Below, one piece after another: positions 56,345-64,000 of a stretch of 64,000 nt of DNA (positions are counted from its first letter, which is position 1; every line of letters starts with the position of its first letter). Position numbers and translations under genes: made by a program. Under the pieces are notes generated by a model. It made no database searches, was not told the origin of the DNA, and saw nothing but the letters and a program-made list of their open reading frames with translations. Origin of the DNA: Maricaulis maris (GTDB lineage Bacteria > Pseudomonadota > Alphaproteobacteria > Caulobacterales > Maricaulaceae); NCBI RefSeq assembly GCF_036322705.1, contig NZ_AP027270.1, forward strand, positions 1,303,501 to 1,367,500. Reading direction: 5' to 3'.

Positions 56345-57526
56345 CTAGTGCGACGGGTCGGTGTCGGTTGCGGGTGGGGCGCTGTCTTCTGCGTCGGCCG
56401 GAGGCGGCGTGCTGCCCCCATTGTCGCCGTCATCCCCGGCTTGCGTGTCTTCTTCTTCCTCGTCTTCCAGCAAGCCGGCAAAGCTTTCGCGGAAGATAAA
56501 CCACACCGATGTGAAGAGCGCGGCGATGACCGGGCCGATGATGATGCCGACGGCGCCAAACAGTGTCAGCCCGCCGAGCGTGGAGATCAGCACCATCAGG
56601 TCGGACATCTTGGCGTCCTTGCCGACGAGGACCGGTCGCAGGAGATTGTCCGAGGTCGAGATCACGATCACGCCCCAGGCGGTCAGTCCGACCGCGGGAA
56701 TGAGATGCCCGGTCGCGCCAAGCCAGATGGCCGCGGGGACCCAGATCAGCGGCGGCCCGATCATCGGGATGATGGAGAGCAGCGACGCGACCGCAGCCCA
56801 GAAGATGGCCCCGGGAACGCCGGCGGCGAACAGGCCGATCCCCGTCAGGCTGCCTTGCACAAGGGCGATCAGGAAGGAGCCCTTCACGGTCGCGCGAATG
56901 GTCGAGACAGCCCGTTCGGCCAGCAATTCGCGCGCTTCGGTCGTCATCGGCAGCAGGCTGACGGCCGAGCGCGCAGCCTTGCGTCCGGTCATGAGGAAGA
57001 AGAAGAGCGCATAGACCAGTATGAAGAAGTTCAGCGTCGCGATCAGGAACCCGCCGGTTCCGGCCCGAAGCGAGTTGACCAGGACCCGCCCGACCGTGCC
57101 CGCCAGATTGCCGATCTGGGCCGTGATCGTGGCCTGGTACTCAATCATCTCGTCGCGGAAGGGGAGCCAGTCTGGCAGACCGTCCAGCCCGTTCTGGCGG
57201 ATCTGGCTGACCTGCTCCTGGACCCAGGGCGTGACCATTCCGGTCACCTCGATCGCCTGCTCGGCGACGAGGCCAAGCAGGATGGCCGCGGGGATCACGA
57301 AAGCGAGGACAGCCACGGTGACCAGAAGGCCCGCGGCCAGTCCGCGTCGCTTTCCGAGGCGCGCCGTCAGCCAGTCATGTGGCCGCGCCAGGAAGAGCGT
57401 CACGACGGCAGCCAGGAAGAGCGCGGCCAGATAGTCGCGGATCATCCACAGGAAGATGGCGGAGATGAACAGCGCCAGCGCGGCAATGAAGGCACGCTGC
57501 AGCTCGAGTTTGCGGTGGGGGCTCAT
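56345..57526 (-). CDS. AI-2E/PerM-family transporter
   Basis: 393 residues with about eight transmembrane helices. Typical pattern: N-terminal helices with FLWMIRDYLAALFLAAVVTLFLARPHDWL, a periplasmic loop, then VKGSFLIALVQGSLTGIGLFAAGVPGAIFWAAVASLLSIIPMIGPPLIWVPAAIWL and VGKDAKMSDLMVLISTLGGLTLFGAVGIIIGPVIAALF, the hallmark of the family. The tail is acidic and disordered. Members export autoinducer-2 or act as sodium/proton antiporters; the substrate here is unknown. Ends 9 bp from the convergent lipoprotein gene. Confidence 0.9.
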   Translation of the reverse strand: MSPHRKLELQRAFIAALALFISAIFLWMIRDYLAALFLAAVVTLFLARPHDWLTARLGKRRGLAAGLLVTVAVLAFVIPAAILLGLVAEQAIEVTGMVTPWVQEQVSQIRQNGLDGLPDWLPFRDEMIEYQATITAQIGNLAGTVGRVLVNSLRAGTGGFLIATLNFFILVYALFFFLMTGRKAARSAVSLLPMTTEARELLAERAVSTIRATVKGSFLIALVQGSLTGIGLFAAGVPGAIFWAAVASLLSIIPMIGPPLIWVPAAIWLGATGHLIPAVGLTAWGVIVISTSDNLLRPVLVGKDAKMSDLMVLISTLGGLTLFGAVGIIIGPVIAALFTSVWFIFRESFAGLLEDEEEEDTQAGDDGDNGGSTPPPADAEDSAPPATDTDPSH

Positions 57527-57529
57527 GAT

Positions 57530-59122
57530 CTAGCCATAAAGCCAGTTCGGCAGCCCGGTGGCGAGCCATGGCAGGGTAGCCACGGCGATGATCGCCAGGA
57601 TCTGGATGATCACAAACGGGATGGCGCCGCGATAAATGTCGGTCGTCTTGACCGATTTGGGGGCCACGCCGCGCAGATAGAACAGCGCGAAGCCGAAGGG
57701 TGGGGTCAGGAAGCTGGTCTGCAGGTTCATGGCCATCAGCACACCGAGCCACACCGGGTCCACGCCCATCATCAGAAGGATTGGCGCGACGATCGGGACA
57801 ACCACGAAGGTGATCTCGATGAAGTCCAAGAAGAAGCCCAGGATGAACATCACCAGCATGACCACCGCGACCGCTCCGAACACGCCCCCGGGAACGGCCT
57901 GCAGAGCCGCGGCGACCGTATCGTCGCCGCCCAGCTCCCGGAAGATGAGCGAGAAGAGTGAAGCCCCGATCAGGATCACGAAGACCATCGCCGAAATGGT
58001 CGCGGTCGAGGTCATGACGTCATCCAGCACGCCGGAGCGTTTCAGGCGGAGAAGGCTCCAGCCTGTTCCCAGGAGGGTGAGTGTCACCAATGCGCCGGCA
58101 AACACGCCGCCAAGGGTGCCCAGTTCGGTGACATAGAGACGTCGTTCGGCGCCGATATTGGCAACCACCACGAGGGCAATCAGGCCAAGCAGCGCGGCCA
58201 GACCCAGATAGCTGACCAGCTGGCCGAGCTTTGGATTGCCCTGAGCGCCGGCATTGCGGGCACCGGCGATGAAGGTCGCACCGACGGCGCCAACGCCGGC
58301 TGCTTCGGTCGGAGTCGCCAGACCGGTCAGGATGGAGCCAAGCACGCCGATAATCAGGGCGAGGGGCGGGATGAGGGCGTGCAGAAGTCCGCCGAGGCTG
58401 ACCGTCCCTTCGGCCGGTGCTGCCGGTGCGCTGTCGGGACGCAGGATCGCGACGACGATCTGATACCCGATATAGAGGCTGACCAGCAGGATGCCCGGAA
58501 TCAACGCGCCAGCGAACAGGTCCCCGACCGAAACGATATCGGGCGAGAAGATGCCCTGCGCGCGCTGGGCTTCCTGATAGGCGTTGGAAATCTGGTCCCC
58601 GAGCAGCACGAGGACGATGGAGGGCGGGATGATCTGCCCGAGTGTACCCGACGCCGCGATCGTGCCGGTCGCAAGGGCCGGGTCATAGCCGCGCTTGAGC
58701 ATGGTTGGCAGCGACAAGAGGCCCATCGTGACAACCGTGGCGCCGACAATGCCGGTCGACGCGGCGAGCAGGCCACCGACGATGACAACGGAGATGCCGA
58801 GGCCGCCGCGCATGGTCCCGAACAGCGCGCCCATCGCTTCCAGCAATTCCTCGGCGATCTTCGACTTTTCCAGCATCACTCCCATGAAGACGAAGAGTGG
58901 TACGGCGACGAGAATCTGCCGGTCCATCTCCATCAAATTGCCGTAGATGCGCTGCGGAAAGGCGCGGAAATGGATCGGGTCAAACTCGCCGATTGCCATG
59001 CCGATCAAGGCAAAGGCGAGGGCAACGCCGGCCAGGGTGAAGGCGACCGGGTAGCCGCGCAGCAGGGCTGCGAAAGCCGCGAGAAACATCAGGAAGGGCA
59101 AGAGTTCGATGAAGTGGGTCAC
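57530..59122 (-). CDS. dctM: TRAP transporter large membrane subunit (DctM-type)
   Basis: 530 residues, 13-14 helices. Starts FIELLPFLMFLAAFAALLRGYPVAFTLAGVALAFALIGM with the family motif, then KSKIAEELLEAMGALFGTMRGGLGISVVIVG and SGTLGQIIPPSIVLVLLGDQISNAYQEAQ. It is about 100 residues longer than the simple C4-dicarboxylate type, with an extra helical insert around residues 300-390, as in the mannitol/chloroaromatic and 2-oxo-acid branch. Drives sodium-coupled uptake with the small and binding subunits encoded just upstream. Confidence 0.93.
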   Translation of the reverse strand: MTHFIELLPFLMFLAAFAALLRGYPVAFTLAGVALAFALIGMAIGEFDPIHFRAFPQRIYGNLMEMDRQILVAVPLFVFMGVMLEKSKIAEELLEAMGALFGTMRGGLGISVVIVGGLLAASTGIVGATVVTMGLLSLPTMLKRGYDPALATGTIAASGTLGQIIPPSIVLVLLGDQISNAYQEAQRAQGIFSPDIVSVGDLFAGALIPGILLVSLYIGYQIVVAILRPDSAPAAPAEGTVSLGGLLHALIPPLALIIGVLGSILTGLATPTEAAGVGAVGATFIAGARNAGAQGNPKLGQLVSYLGLAALLGLIALVVVANIGAERRLYVTELGTLGGVFAGALVTLTLLGTGWSLLRLKRSGVLDDVMTSTATISAMVFVILIGASLFSLIFRELGGDDTVAAALQAVPGGVFGAVAVVMLVMFILGFFLDFIEITFVVVPIVAPILLMMGVDPVWLGVLMAMNLQTSFLTPPFGFALFYLRGVAPKSVKTTDIYRGAIPFVIIQILAIIAVATLPWLATGLPNWLYG

Positions 59123-59125
59123 GGC

Positions 59126-59905
59126 TCAGATCTCCCCCTCGATCACGGTTGGCAGCGGCGGCGGGTCTTGTCGACCCAGCGTCATCGCGGCCCGTGCAGC
59201 CATCGAGAAGCCTTGCAGGATCATCAGGATCGCAAAGAGTGGAATGGCGGTCTTCAAGAGGAAGACGAAGGCAAGCCCGTCACTCTCGCGGGAGCTCTCG
59301 AGGATCCGCCAGCTCGACGAGAGATAGCCGGTCGAGGACCAGAGGATAAGCGCACTCATCGGCATGAGCGCGAAATAAGTGCCAAGCAGGTCGATCCAGG
59401 CCCGGCCCCGCTCTGTCATTCGGGCAAAGAAGACATCCACCCGGACGTGACCACCATGCAGGAGCGCCGCGCCCGAGGAGAGCAGGAAGAGGAGCGCGTG
59501 CATGTAGATCACGCTCTCGGCCAGCTTGGTCGAGGCGTAACCGAAGACATAGCGCTGGATCACGATGATGGCGGTGGCAATCACCAGGCCGAGGGCGAAC
59601 CAGCGCGCTGCGCCGCCAATGCTTTCGGTGATCGCGTCAAACAAGCGGATTGCGTGACGCTGGAGTGACCAGACCGGACCGGGCAAGCCGATGAACCGTC
59701 CTGTCAGACCGCTGATGAGGGGTAGAAGCAGGAGTGGCGACAGCCATAGACCCGCGCGCCCGAGCCATGTCCCGATCGCTTGGGCGATACCGGGCAAGTG
59801 AGCGCCCGACCAGTCGGCAACACCGCCGCCGGTTATCATGTCGATCACTAACAGGAAGACCGACAGGACCAGTATGACCGCGAGTAGCCCGTCCCCCTTG
59901 CGCAT
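59126..59905 (-). CDS. dctQ: TRAP transporter small membrane subunit (DctQ-type)
   Basis: 259 residues, longer than the usual 160-200. The family part is in the C-terminal half: FDAITESIGGAARWFALGLVIATAIIVIQRYVF, LAESVIYMHALLFLLSSGAALLHGGHVRVDVFFARMTERGRAWIDLLG and PLFAILMILQGFSMAARA. The N-terminal 80 residues add two helices. Stop and start are 3 bp from the large-subunit gene and 2 bp from the binding-protein gene. Confidence 0.9.
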   Translation of the reverse strand: MRKGDGLLAVILVLSVFLLVIDMITGGGVADWSGAHLPGIAQAIGTWLGRAGLWLSPLLLLPLISGLTGRFIGLPGPVWSLQRHAIRLFDAITESIGGAARWFALGLVIATAIIVIQRYVFGYASTKLAESVIYMHALLFLLSSGAALLHGGHVRVDVFFARMTERGRAWIDLLGTYFALMPMSALILWSSTGYLSSSWRILESSRESDGLAFVFLLKTAIPLFAILMILQGFSMAARAAMTLGRQDPPPLPTVIEGEI

Positions 59906-59907
59906 GA

Positions 59908-61029
59908 TCAGCCGCCCAGAACGCGTTCGCGCTGCACCATGTAGGGCATTTCCGAGATCCGGCCCCAGCCGCGCATGGTGTCGCGCGCGGCGAGATAGCT
60001 GTCATAGACGCGGCGTGTAAACGGATCGGCATTGCCTGTGTCCGCTACGACCTGCTCGGAGATTTCACCGATCCGGGTCCAGATCTCGTCCGAGAACTGG
60101 CGCAGCTCGACACCGTGCTCATTGACCAGCACATTGAGGGCAAGGCCATTCTGGTACTGGAATTCCGCAATAGAGATATTGTTCGCGGTCCGGCAGGCCG
60201 AGGCGATGATCGCCTGATGATCGCTGGCGAGCCCATCCCAGACCGTCTTGTTGATGCCAACCCCGAGGCAGGAGCCCGGCTCGTGGAAACCCGGACCATA
60301 ATAGTAGGGTGCTTCGCGATAAAAGCCGAAGGCGAGGTCATTCCACGGGCCGACCCACTCGGTACCATCAATCGCTCCGGACTGGAGCGCGGGATAGATC
60401 TCGCCGCCCGACAGGGTCACCGCGGCGCCGCCGAGCTCGCGCAGGACGTTACCGCCAAGCCCGGGAATTCGCATCCGCAAGCCCCGAAAATCTTCCAGCG
60501 TGTTGATTTCGCGTTTGAACCAGCCGCCCATCTGGTGGCCGGAATTGCCGGCCTGGAACGGCTTGATGTTGAACTGGCCGGACAGCTCGTCCCACAACAT
60601 CTGACCGCCACCGGCTTCGACCCAGCCCATGATCTCATAAGCGGTCATACCCATCGGGACGGCGGTAAAGAAGTTGAAAGCCGGTGACTTGCCTTGCCAG
60701 TAGTATTCGGCTCCGTGGTACATGTCGGCCGTGCCCTCGGACACGGCATCGAAGGCCTCGAAGGCCGAGACGATCTCGCCCGCCGCATAGACGCGGACTT
60801 CCAGCGATCCGCCGGACATGCGGTTGATATAGTCGGCGACATTATTGGCGGCAGTCCCCAGGCCGGGGAAATTCGCCGGCCAGGTGGTCACCATGCGCAG
60901 GCGTTTGACGCCGCGATTGACTGCCGGTGCGGCCGGACCGCTGGCCGTGTCCTGTCCGGTTTCACCGCAGGCCGTGGCCACCGTCGCCGCAGCGACGGCA
61001 CCGCCGCTGATGAATGTGCGTCGATCCAT
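59908..61029 (-). CDS. dctP: TRAP substrate-binding protein, TakP/FcbT1-like
   Basis: 373 residues from the ATG at 61029. A Tat-type signal DRRTFISGG leads to a lipobox-like ATAC, so it may be a Tat-exported lipoprotein. The mature part RLRMVTTWPANFPGLGTAANNVADYINRMSGG, MYHGAEYYWQGKSPAFNFFTAVPMGM and GTEWVGPWNDLAFGFY fits the mannitol/chloroaromatic group, which includes the 2-oxo-acid binder TakP. A substrate such as pyruvate or another 2-oxo acid is the best guess. Confidence 0.9.
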   Translation of the reverse strand: MDRRTFISGGAVAAATVATACGETGQDTASGPAAPAVNRGVKRLRMVTTWPANFPGLGTAANNVADYINRMSGGSLEVRVYAAGEIVSAFEAFDAVSEGTADMYHGAEYYWQGKSPAFNFFTAVPMGMTAYEIMGWVEAGGGQMLWDELSGQFNIKPFQAGNSGHQMGGWFKREINTLEDFRGLRMRIPGLGGNVLRELGGAAVTLSGGEIYPALQSGAIDGTEWVGPWNDLAFGFYREAPYYYGPGFHEPGSCLGVGINKTVWDGLASDHQAIIASACRTANNISIAEFQYQNGLALNVLVNEHGVELRQFSDEIWTRIGEISEQVVADTGNADPFTRRVYDSYLAARDTMRGWGRISEMPYMVQRERVLGG

Positions 61030-61066
61030 ATCTATCTCCCCCAGAGATCCCGCCAAGCATCAGGGC

Positions 61067-61831
61067 TCACGCGAAATCGTCGTATTCCTCATTGTCGTCA
61101 TGGTTAGCGAGTTCGGCATAAGGCTGCCAGCCCGAGGGCGTCAAAACTTGCAGCGGCTGATACTGCGCCTTGTAGCTCATCTTGCGGCTCTTGCTCACCC
61201 AATAGCCCAGATAGACAAAGGGCAGACCGGCCAGTTCAGCCTGCCGAATGGCGTCAAGGATCATGTAGGCGCCTGGGCTGCGGCGTTCCCAGTCGGGATC
61301 GAAATAGCTGTAGATGAGCGACAGGCCGTCCTTGAGCACATCGGTCAGGGCCGCAGCGCGGAGCACGCCGTCGCCGTCGCGATACTCGGTAACATGGGTG
61401 CGCTGGGCCCCGTCCTCGACCATCATGACGTATTCCCCGAAGGACATGCCGACCATGTCGCCGTCACCGTGGCGGCTGTCGAGATAGCGCGTCAGAAGAT
61501 CGAACTGCTCCATGGTCGCGGTCTGGGCGTCGATCGAAACGTGCCAATCACGGTTGCGGTTGACGATTTTCCGCCAGCGCCGCTTCCAATCAAAAGCTTC
61601 CGCGTCGATGCGGACGGACTTGCAGGCATCACAGGCTTCACAGGCAGGGCGGTAAAGCACGCCCTGGGAACGTCGAAAGCCGGCATGCGTGAGCGCATCG
61701 TTGAGAGCCGGGCCTTCGCCGACCTCGATCCGCGTGAATACCTTGCGCTCGAACCGTCCGGGCAGGTACGGGCACGGCGCGGACGCCGTGAGGAAGAAGG
61801 GAATTTGCTTGGTTGCAAACGGGTGGGTCAC
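61067..61831 (-). CDS. bpt: Bpt, aspartate/glutamate leucyltransferase
   Basis: 254 residues from the GTG at 61831, the start that fits the family N-terminus FFLTASAPCPYLPGRFERKVFTRI; the frame is open to 61981 inside the upstream gene. It moves Leu from leucyl-tRNA to proteins with N-terminal Asp or Glu for ClpS/ClpAP degradation. Conserved are GFRRSQGVLYRPACEACDACKSVRI (cysteine cluster), SLIYSYFDPDWERRSPGAYMILDAI and YLGYWVSKSRKMSYKAQYQPLQVL. The stop is 37 bp from the start of the TRAP binding-protein gene. Confidence 0.95.
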   Translation of the reverse strand: MTHPFATKQIPFFLTASAPCPYLPGRFERKVFTRIEVGEGPALNDALTHAGFRRSQGVLYRPACEACDACKSVRIDAEAFDWKRRWRKIVNRNRDWHVSIDAQTATMEQFDLLTRYLDSRHGDGDMVGMSFGEYVMMVEDGAQRTHVTEYRDGDGVLRAAALTDVLKDGLSLIYSYFDPDWERRSPGAYMILDAIRQAELAGLPFVYLGYWVSKSRKMSYKAQYQPLQVLTPSGWQPYAELANHDDNEEYDDFA

Positions 61832-61883
61832 GCCTTTCGCCTCATTCCTTGCGTCCGGATCTTGCCGTAGCAGGGTCTCACAC

Positions 61884-63725
61884 TCAAGCGAGACCCAATG
61901 CGTAAAGCAGGCTGACATAGACCGTGTAGGCAATCCAGAAGAGAACCACCATCGGCGAGCCGGCGCGCAGGTAGTCGGCAAAATTGTAATGCCCCGGGCC
62001 CATCACGAGCAAGTTGGTCTGATATCCGATCGGTGTGGCAAAACAGGTGTTTGCGGCAAACAAGACCGTCATTGCGAACAAGGTCGGGTCGGCACCGATC
62101 TGGTTGGCAGCCCCCACCGCGATCGGGGTGAACAAGATCGCGGTCGCACTGTTGGAGAGCACGTTGGTGAGGATTGCCACCAGCAGGAAGAGCGCTGACA
62201 TCAGGACCACAGGCCCGAATGGCGCAAAGACCGACACAACGCCTGTCGCCATCAGATCGGCCGCGCCGGTCACCTGCATGGCGGTGCCCAGCGCGATGGC
62301 CGAGCCGATCAGGAGATAGACACGCATGTCGAAGGCGCGTGCGGCCTGGCGGGTATTGAGACAGCCCGCCATGATCATCGCCACAGCTCCGAGGAAGGAA
62401 GCCAGTACAATCGGCAGCAGACCCGTGGCCGCGGTCAGGACAACACCGCCAAAAATGGCCCGGGCAAAATTGGAGCGCCGCGGATCGGCGATCGAGGTCG
62501 TTGCCCAATCCATCACCAGCAGGTCGCGGTCGGCTCGCAGTCCCCGCAGAGAGGCCGAGGCGCCGAACAGAAGCAGGGTGTCGCCAGCCTCAAGCCGAAT
62601 CTCACCCATGCGTGAGCGGATCATCCGGGAACGGCGCTGGATCCCGAGCACGATACACCCAGTGACATGGCGAAAGCCGATCTGCCGGATGGTGCGCCCG
62701 ATGAGGCGCGACCCCGGCGCAACAACGGCCTCGGCCATGACCAGGCTATCGCCCGGCGTCGGGTTATCACCCGGTCCCGAGGCTTCCAGCATGCCGCGCA
62801 TGAAGTCGGCCCGCTTGGCCAGGAGATTGGTCAGGGTTTGACGGGTCGCGGCGACGATAACGAGATCGCCGGCTTTCAGCTCGATCTGGTCGAAGGGCGG
62901 AAGCAGCGCATGTTCGCCGCGCTGAATCATCCGCACGGTCATGTCGGGCAGGTCGGCAAACATGCCGGCGACCGGCTTCTTGCCGATCAGCGGGTGGTCG
63001 CTCGTGACGTCCAGCTGGGCGATGTATTGCTTGCCGCCGCCGCCCGCGATCTCGGCTTCCATCGACGCTCGGTCGGGTAGCAGGTGCGGGAGGATCACGA
63101 TGATATAGACAATCCCGACGGCGGCCAGAAACAGCCCGGGGATCGACGGGTCGAAAAAGCTCAGTTGTTCCCCGGTGACGCTCATCAGCGTGTCGGCGAC
63201 AAGCAGGTTGGTGGATGAACCAATCAGCGTCGTCATCCCGGCAAGGATGCACATATAGCTGAGGGGGATCATCAGCTTGGACGGGCTTTTTTCCATCCGT
63301 TTGGCGATCGCCACCAAAATCGGCACGAACATCACCACGACGGGCGTGTTGTTGATGAAGGCGCTGATCACGAAGACAAAGGCGAACATGCCAATAAGCG
63401 TCGCCTTGGGGTGCTGGTCGTAAGCGTCGAGAAGGCGCTGGGTCGGACCCTCCATGGCGCCGGTCTGGAATATGCCCTGACCGACAATCAGCAGGCACAG
63501 GATGGTGATCAGGGCCGGGTTGGCAAAGCCCGCGAGCAGGTCAGCCGTCGTCGGATTGCTCGCTTCCAGCGGGAAGAGGTGGAAAAACGCCATCAGGATG
63601 GCGACAATCGAGGCCGAGACGATCTCGATCGGCACCCGGTCCCAGACATAAAAGACAATCGCCAGCGTCAGTCCGCCGAGGATTGCCCACATTTGCCACA
63701 CATCAAGTGACGCTGATTCAATCAT
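61884..63725 (-). CDS. SLC13-family permease with RCK_C (TrkA-C) domains
   Basis: 613 residues from the ATG at 63725; upstream starts to 63767 exist and no start has a strong ribosome site. Membrane part with helices from residue about 10 and the family motif FINNTPVVVMFVPILVAIAKRMEKSPSKLMIPLSYMCILAGMTTLIGSSTNLLV. Two cytosolic TrkA-C domains follow around residues 205-285 and 300-385 (LKAGDLVIVAATRQTL; IRLEAGDTLLLFGASASL), then the second membrane half ending NTCFATPIGYQTNLLVMGPGHYNF. It probably takes up sulphate or a dicarboxylate with sodium. Confidence 0.92.
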   Translation of the reverse strand: MIESASLDVWQMWAILGGLTLAIVFYVWDRVPIEIVSASIVAILMAFFHLFPLEASNPTTADLLAGFANPALITILCLLIVGQGIFQTGAMEGPTQRLLDAYDQHPKATLIGMFAFVFVISAFINNTPVVVMFVPILVAIAKRMEKSPSKLMIPLSYMCILAGMTTLIGSSTNLLVADTLMSVTGEQLSFFDPSIPGLFLAAVGIVYIIVILPHLLPDRASMEAEIAGGGGKQYIAQLDVTSDHPLIGKKPVAGMFADLPDMTVRMIQRGEHALLPPFDQIELKAGDLVIVAATRQTLTNLLAKRADFMRGMLEASGPGDNPTPGDSLVMAEAVVAPGSRLIGRTIRQIGFRHVTGCIVLGIQRRSRMIRSRMGEIRLEAGDTLLLFGASASLRGLRADRDLLVMDWATTSIADPRRSNFARAIFGGVVLTAATGLLPIVLASFLGAVAMIMAGCLNTRQAARAFDMRVYLLIGSAIALGTAMQVTGAADLMATGVVSVFAPFGPVVLMSALFLLVAILTNVLSNSATAILFTPIAVGAANQIGADPTLFAMTVLFAANTCFATPIGYQTNLLVMGPGHYNFADYLRAGSPMVVLFWIAYTVYVSLLYALGLA

Positions 63726-63846
63726 CGCAAGATTCAGGAAGCCGTGGATCCGATACATCCACAGCAAACGCTAGCATGCAGGATATCGGCTTGCGAAGCC
63801 TTTGTGTCGGTTCGACCGTGGAAAGCGCGAGGGCGATGCGGCCTGG

Positions 63847-64000
63847 TTAGAGCTCGTGGCCGCTCGGCATGACAGGGGCTTCCCGCAGCAGCACGACCGA
63901 GATGCGCCGATTGCCCGGCATGTAGGGATCGTCGGGATAGAGCGGTTCGGAACCCGCCTTGCCGCGCACCTCATAAATCCGGTCGTCACTGATCCCCGCG
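63847..64000 (-). CDS. motB: MotB-type flagellar motor protein, C-terminal end
   Basis: The last 50 codons are visible, ending at TAA (63849-63847); the gene continues beyond the window. The sequence IYEVRGKAGSEPLYPDDPYM and NRRISVVLLREAPVMPSG is the end of the OmpA-like peptidoglycan-binding domain of MotB, with NRRIS and LLRE as hallmarks. MotB with MotA forms the stator that anchors to the cell wall. The 76-bp gap to the transporter start at 63725-63767 shows no clear signal. Confidence 0.85.
   Translation of the reverse strand, partial: AGISDDRIYEVRGKAGSEPLYPDDPYMPGNRRISVVLLREAPVMPSGHEL

Noticed and set aside
56348-57961. A 537-codon open frame antisense to the AI-2E and TRAP permease genes
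   Set aside because: Composition is dominated by Asp, Arg, Gln and His as expected from reverse-complemented membrane-protein codons; no motif.
1-64000. CRISPR arrays, rRNA and tRNA genes
   Set aside because: No regularly spaced repeats and no rRNA or cloverleaf-like sequence were seen while reading both strands; a covariance-model scan could still find a missed small RNA.

Overview
The window is a high-GC, densely coded stretch of an alphaproteobacterial chromosome. Gene content and order fit a stalked marine bacterium of the Maricaulis/Hyphomonadaceae type: acpS-rnc-era-recO-parC, rpoZ-spoT-pyrE-pdxJ, a five-step hut pathway, a TonB-dependent receptor and a MotB-type motor protein. The genus is inferred from general resemblance, not from a database match. 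Most genes are tightly packed, with ATGA, GTGA or TGATG overlaps that point to translational coupling.

Layout. 1-2.7 kb: end of a TonB-dependent receptor, a serine beta-lactamase-like hydrolase and a small exported protein. 2.8-10.2 kb: a complete histidine utilisation cluster, hutC-hutF leftwards and hutI-hutH-hutG-hutU rightwards, with a HutC-type palindrome between them; it converts histidine to glutamate through formyl-glutamate. 10.2-10.6 kb: two nested inverted-repeat elements. 10.7-21.7 kb: threonine and small-metabolite catabolism (kbl, tdh, a threonine/serine dehydratase-like enzyme, an LhgO-like oxidoreductase, a nitroreductase, an acyl-CoA synthetase). In its middle sits a solitary contractile-tail-sheath homologue carrying an export signal. 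21.8-30.6 kb: an exported protein coupled to a 996-residue transglutaminase-like/vWA protein, an HTH-2TM regulator, a lytic transglycosylase, dapA, smpB and small unknown genes. 30.7-34 kb: a CsbD-like small protein, a GlxA-type regulator, a uracil-DNA glycosylase coupled to a NYN nuclease, and folK. 34.1-40.5 kb: housekeeping operon rpoZ-spoT-pyrE-pdxJ-(membrane protein)-acpS-rnc-era.

40.5-51.3 kb is the accessory region. Between era and recO lies an AAA/TOPRIM (OLD-like) ATPase gene broken by an IS481-type element and by a separate in-frame stop codon. Next come a decayed duplicate of the recO 5' end and a 4.9-kb block encoding a 1150-residue exported metallo-phospholipase/nuclease-like protein, a lipoprotein and a small secreted protein. 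The intact recO follows. A second, almost identical IS copy interrupts the gene coupled to recO, and a PBECR-like small nuclease gene with its own palindromic promoter precedes parC. In both insertions, removing the IS and one 6-bp target copy restores the host reading frame. Both transposase genes take their TAG stop codon from the duplicated CTAG target.

51.5-64 kb returns to ordinary content: parC, a LemA-M48 protease pair, a lipoprotein with a zinc-phospholipase-like histidine motif, an AI-2E/PerM transporter, a TRAP transporter of the 2-oxo-acid/mannitol-chloroaromatic type, the N-end-rule transferase bpt, an SLC13/RCK transporter and the C-terminus of MotB. No CRISPR array, rRNA or convincing tRNA was seen.
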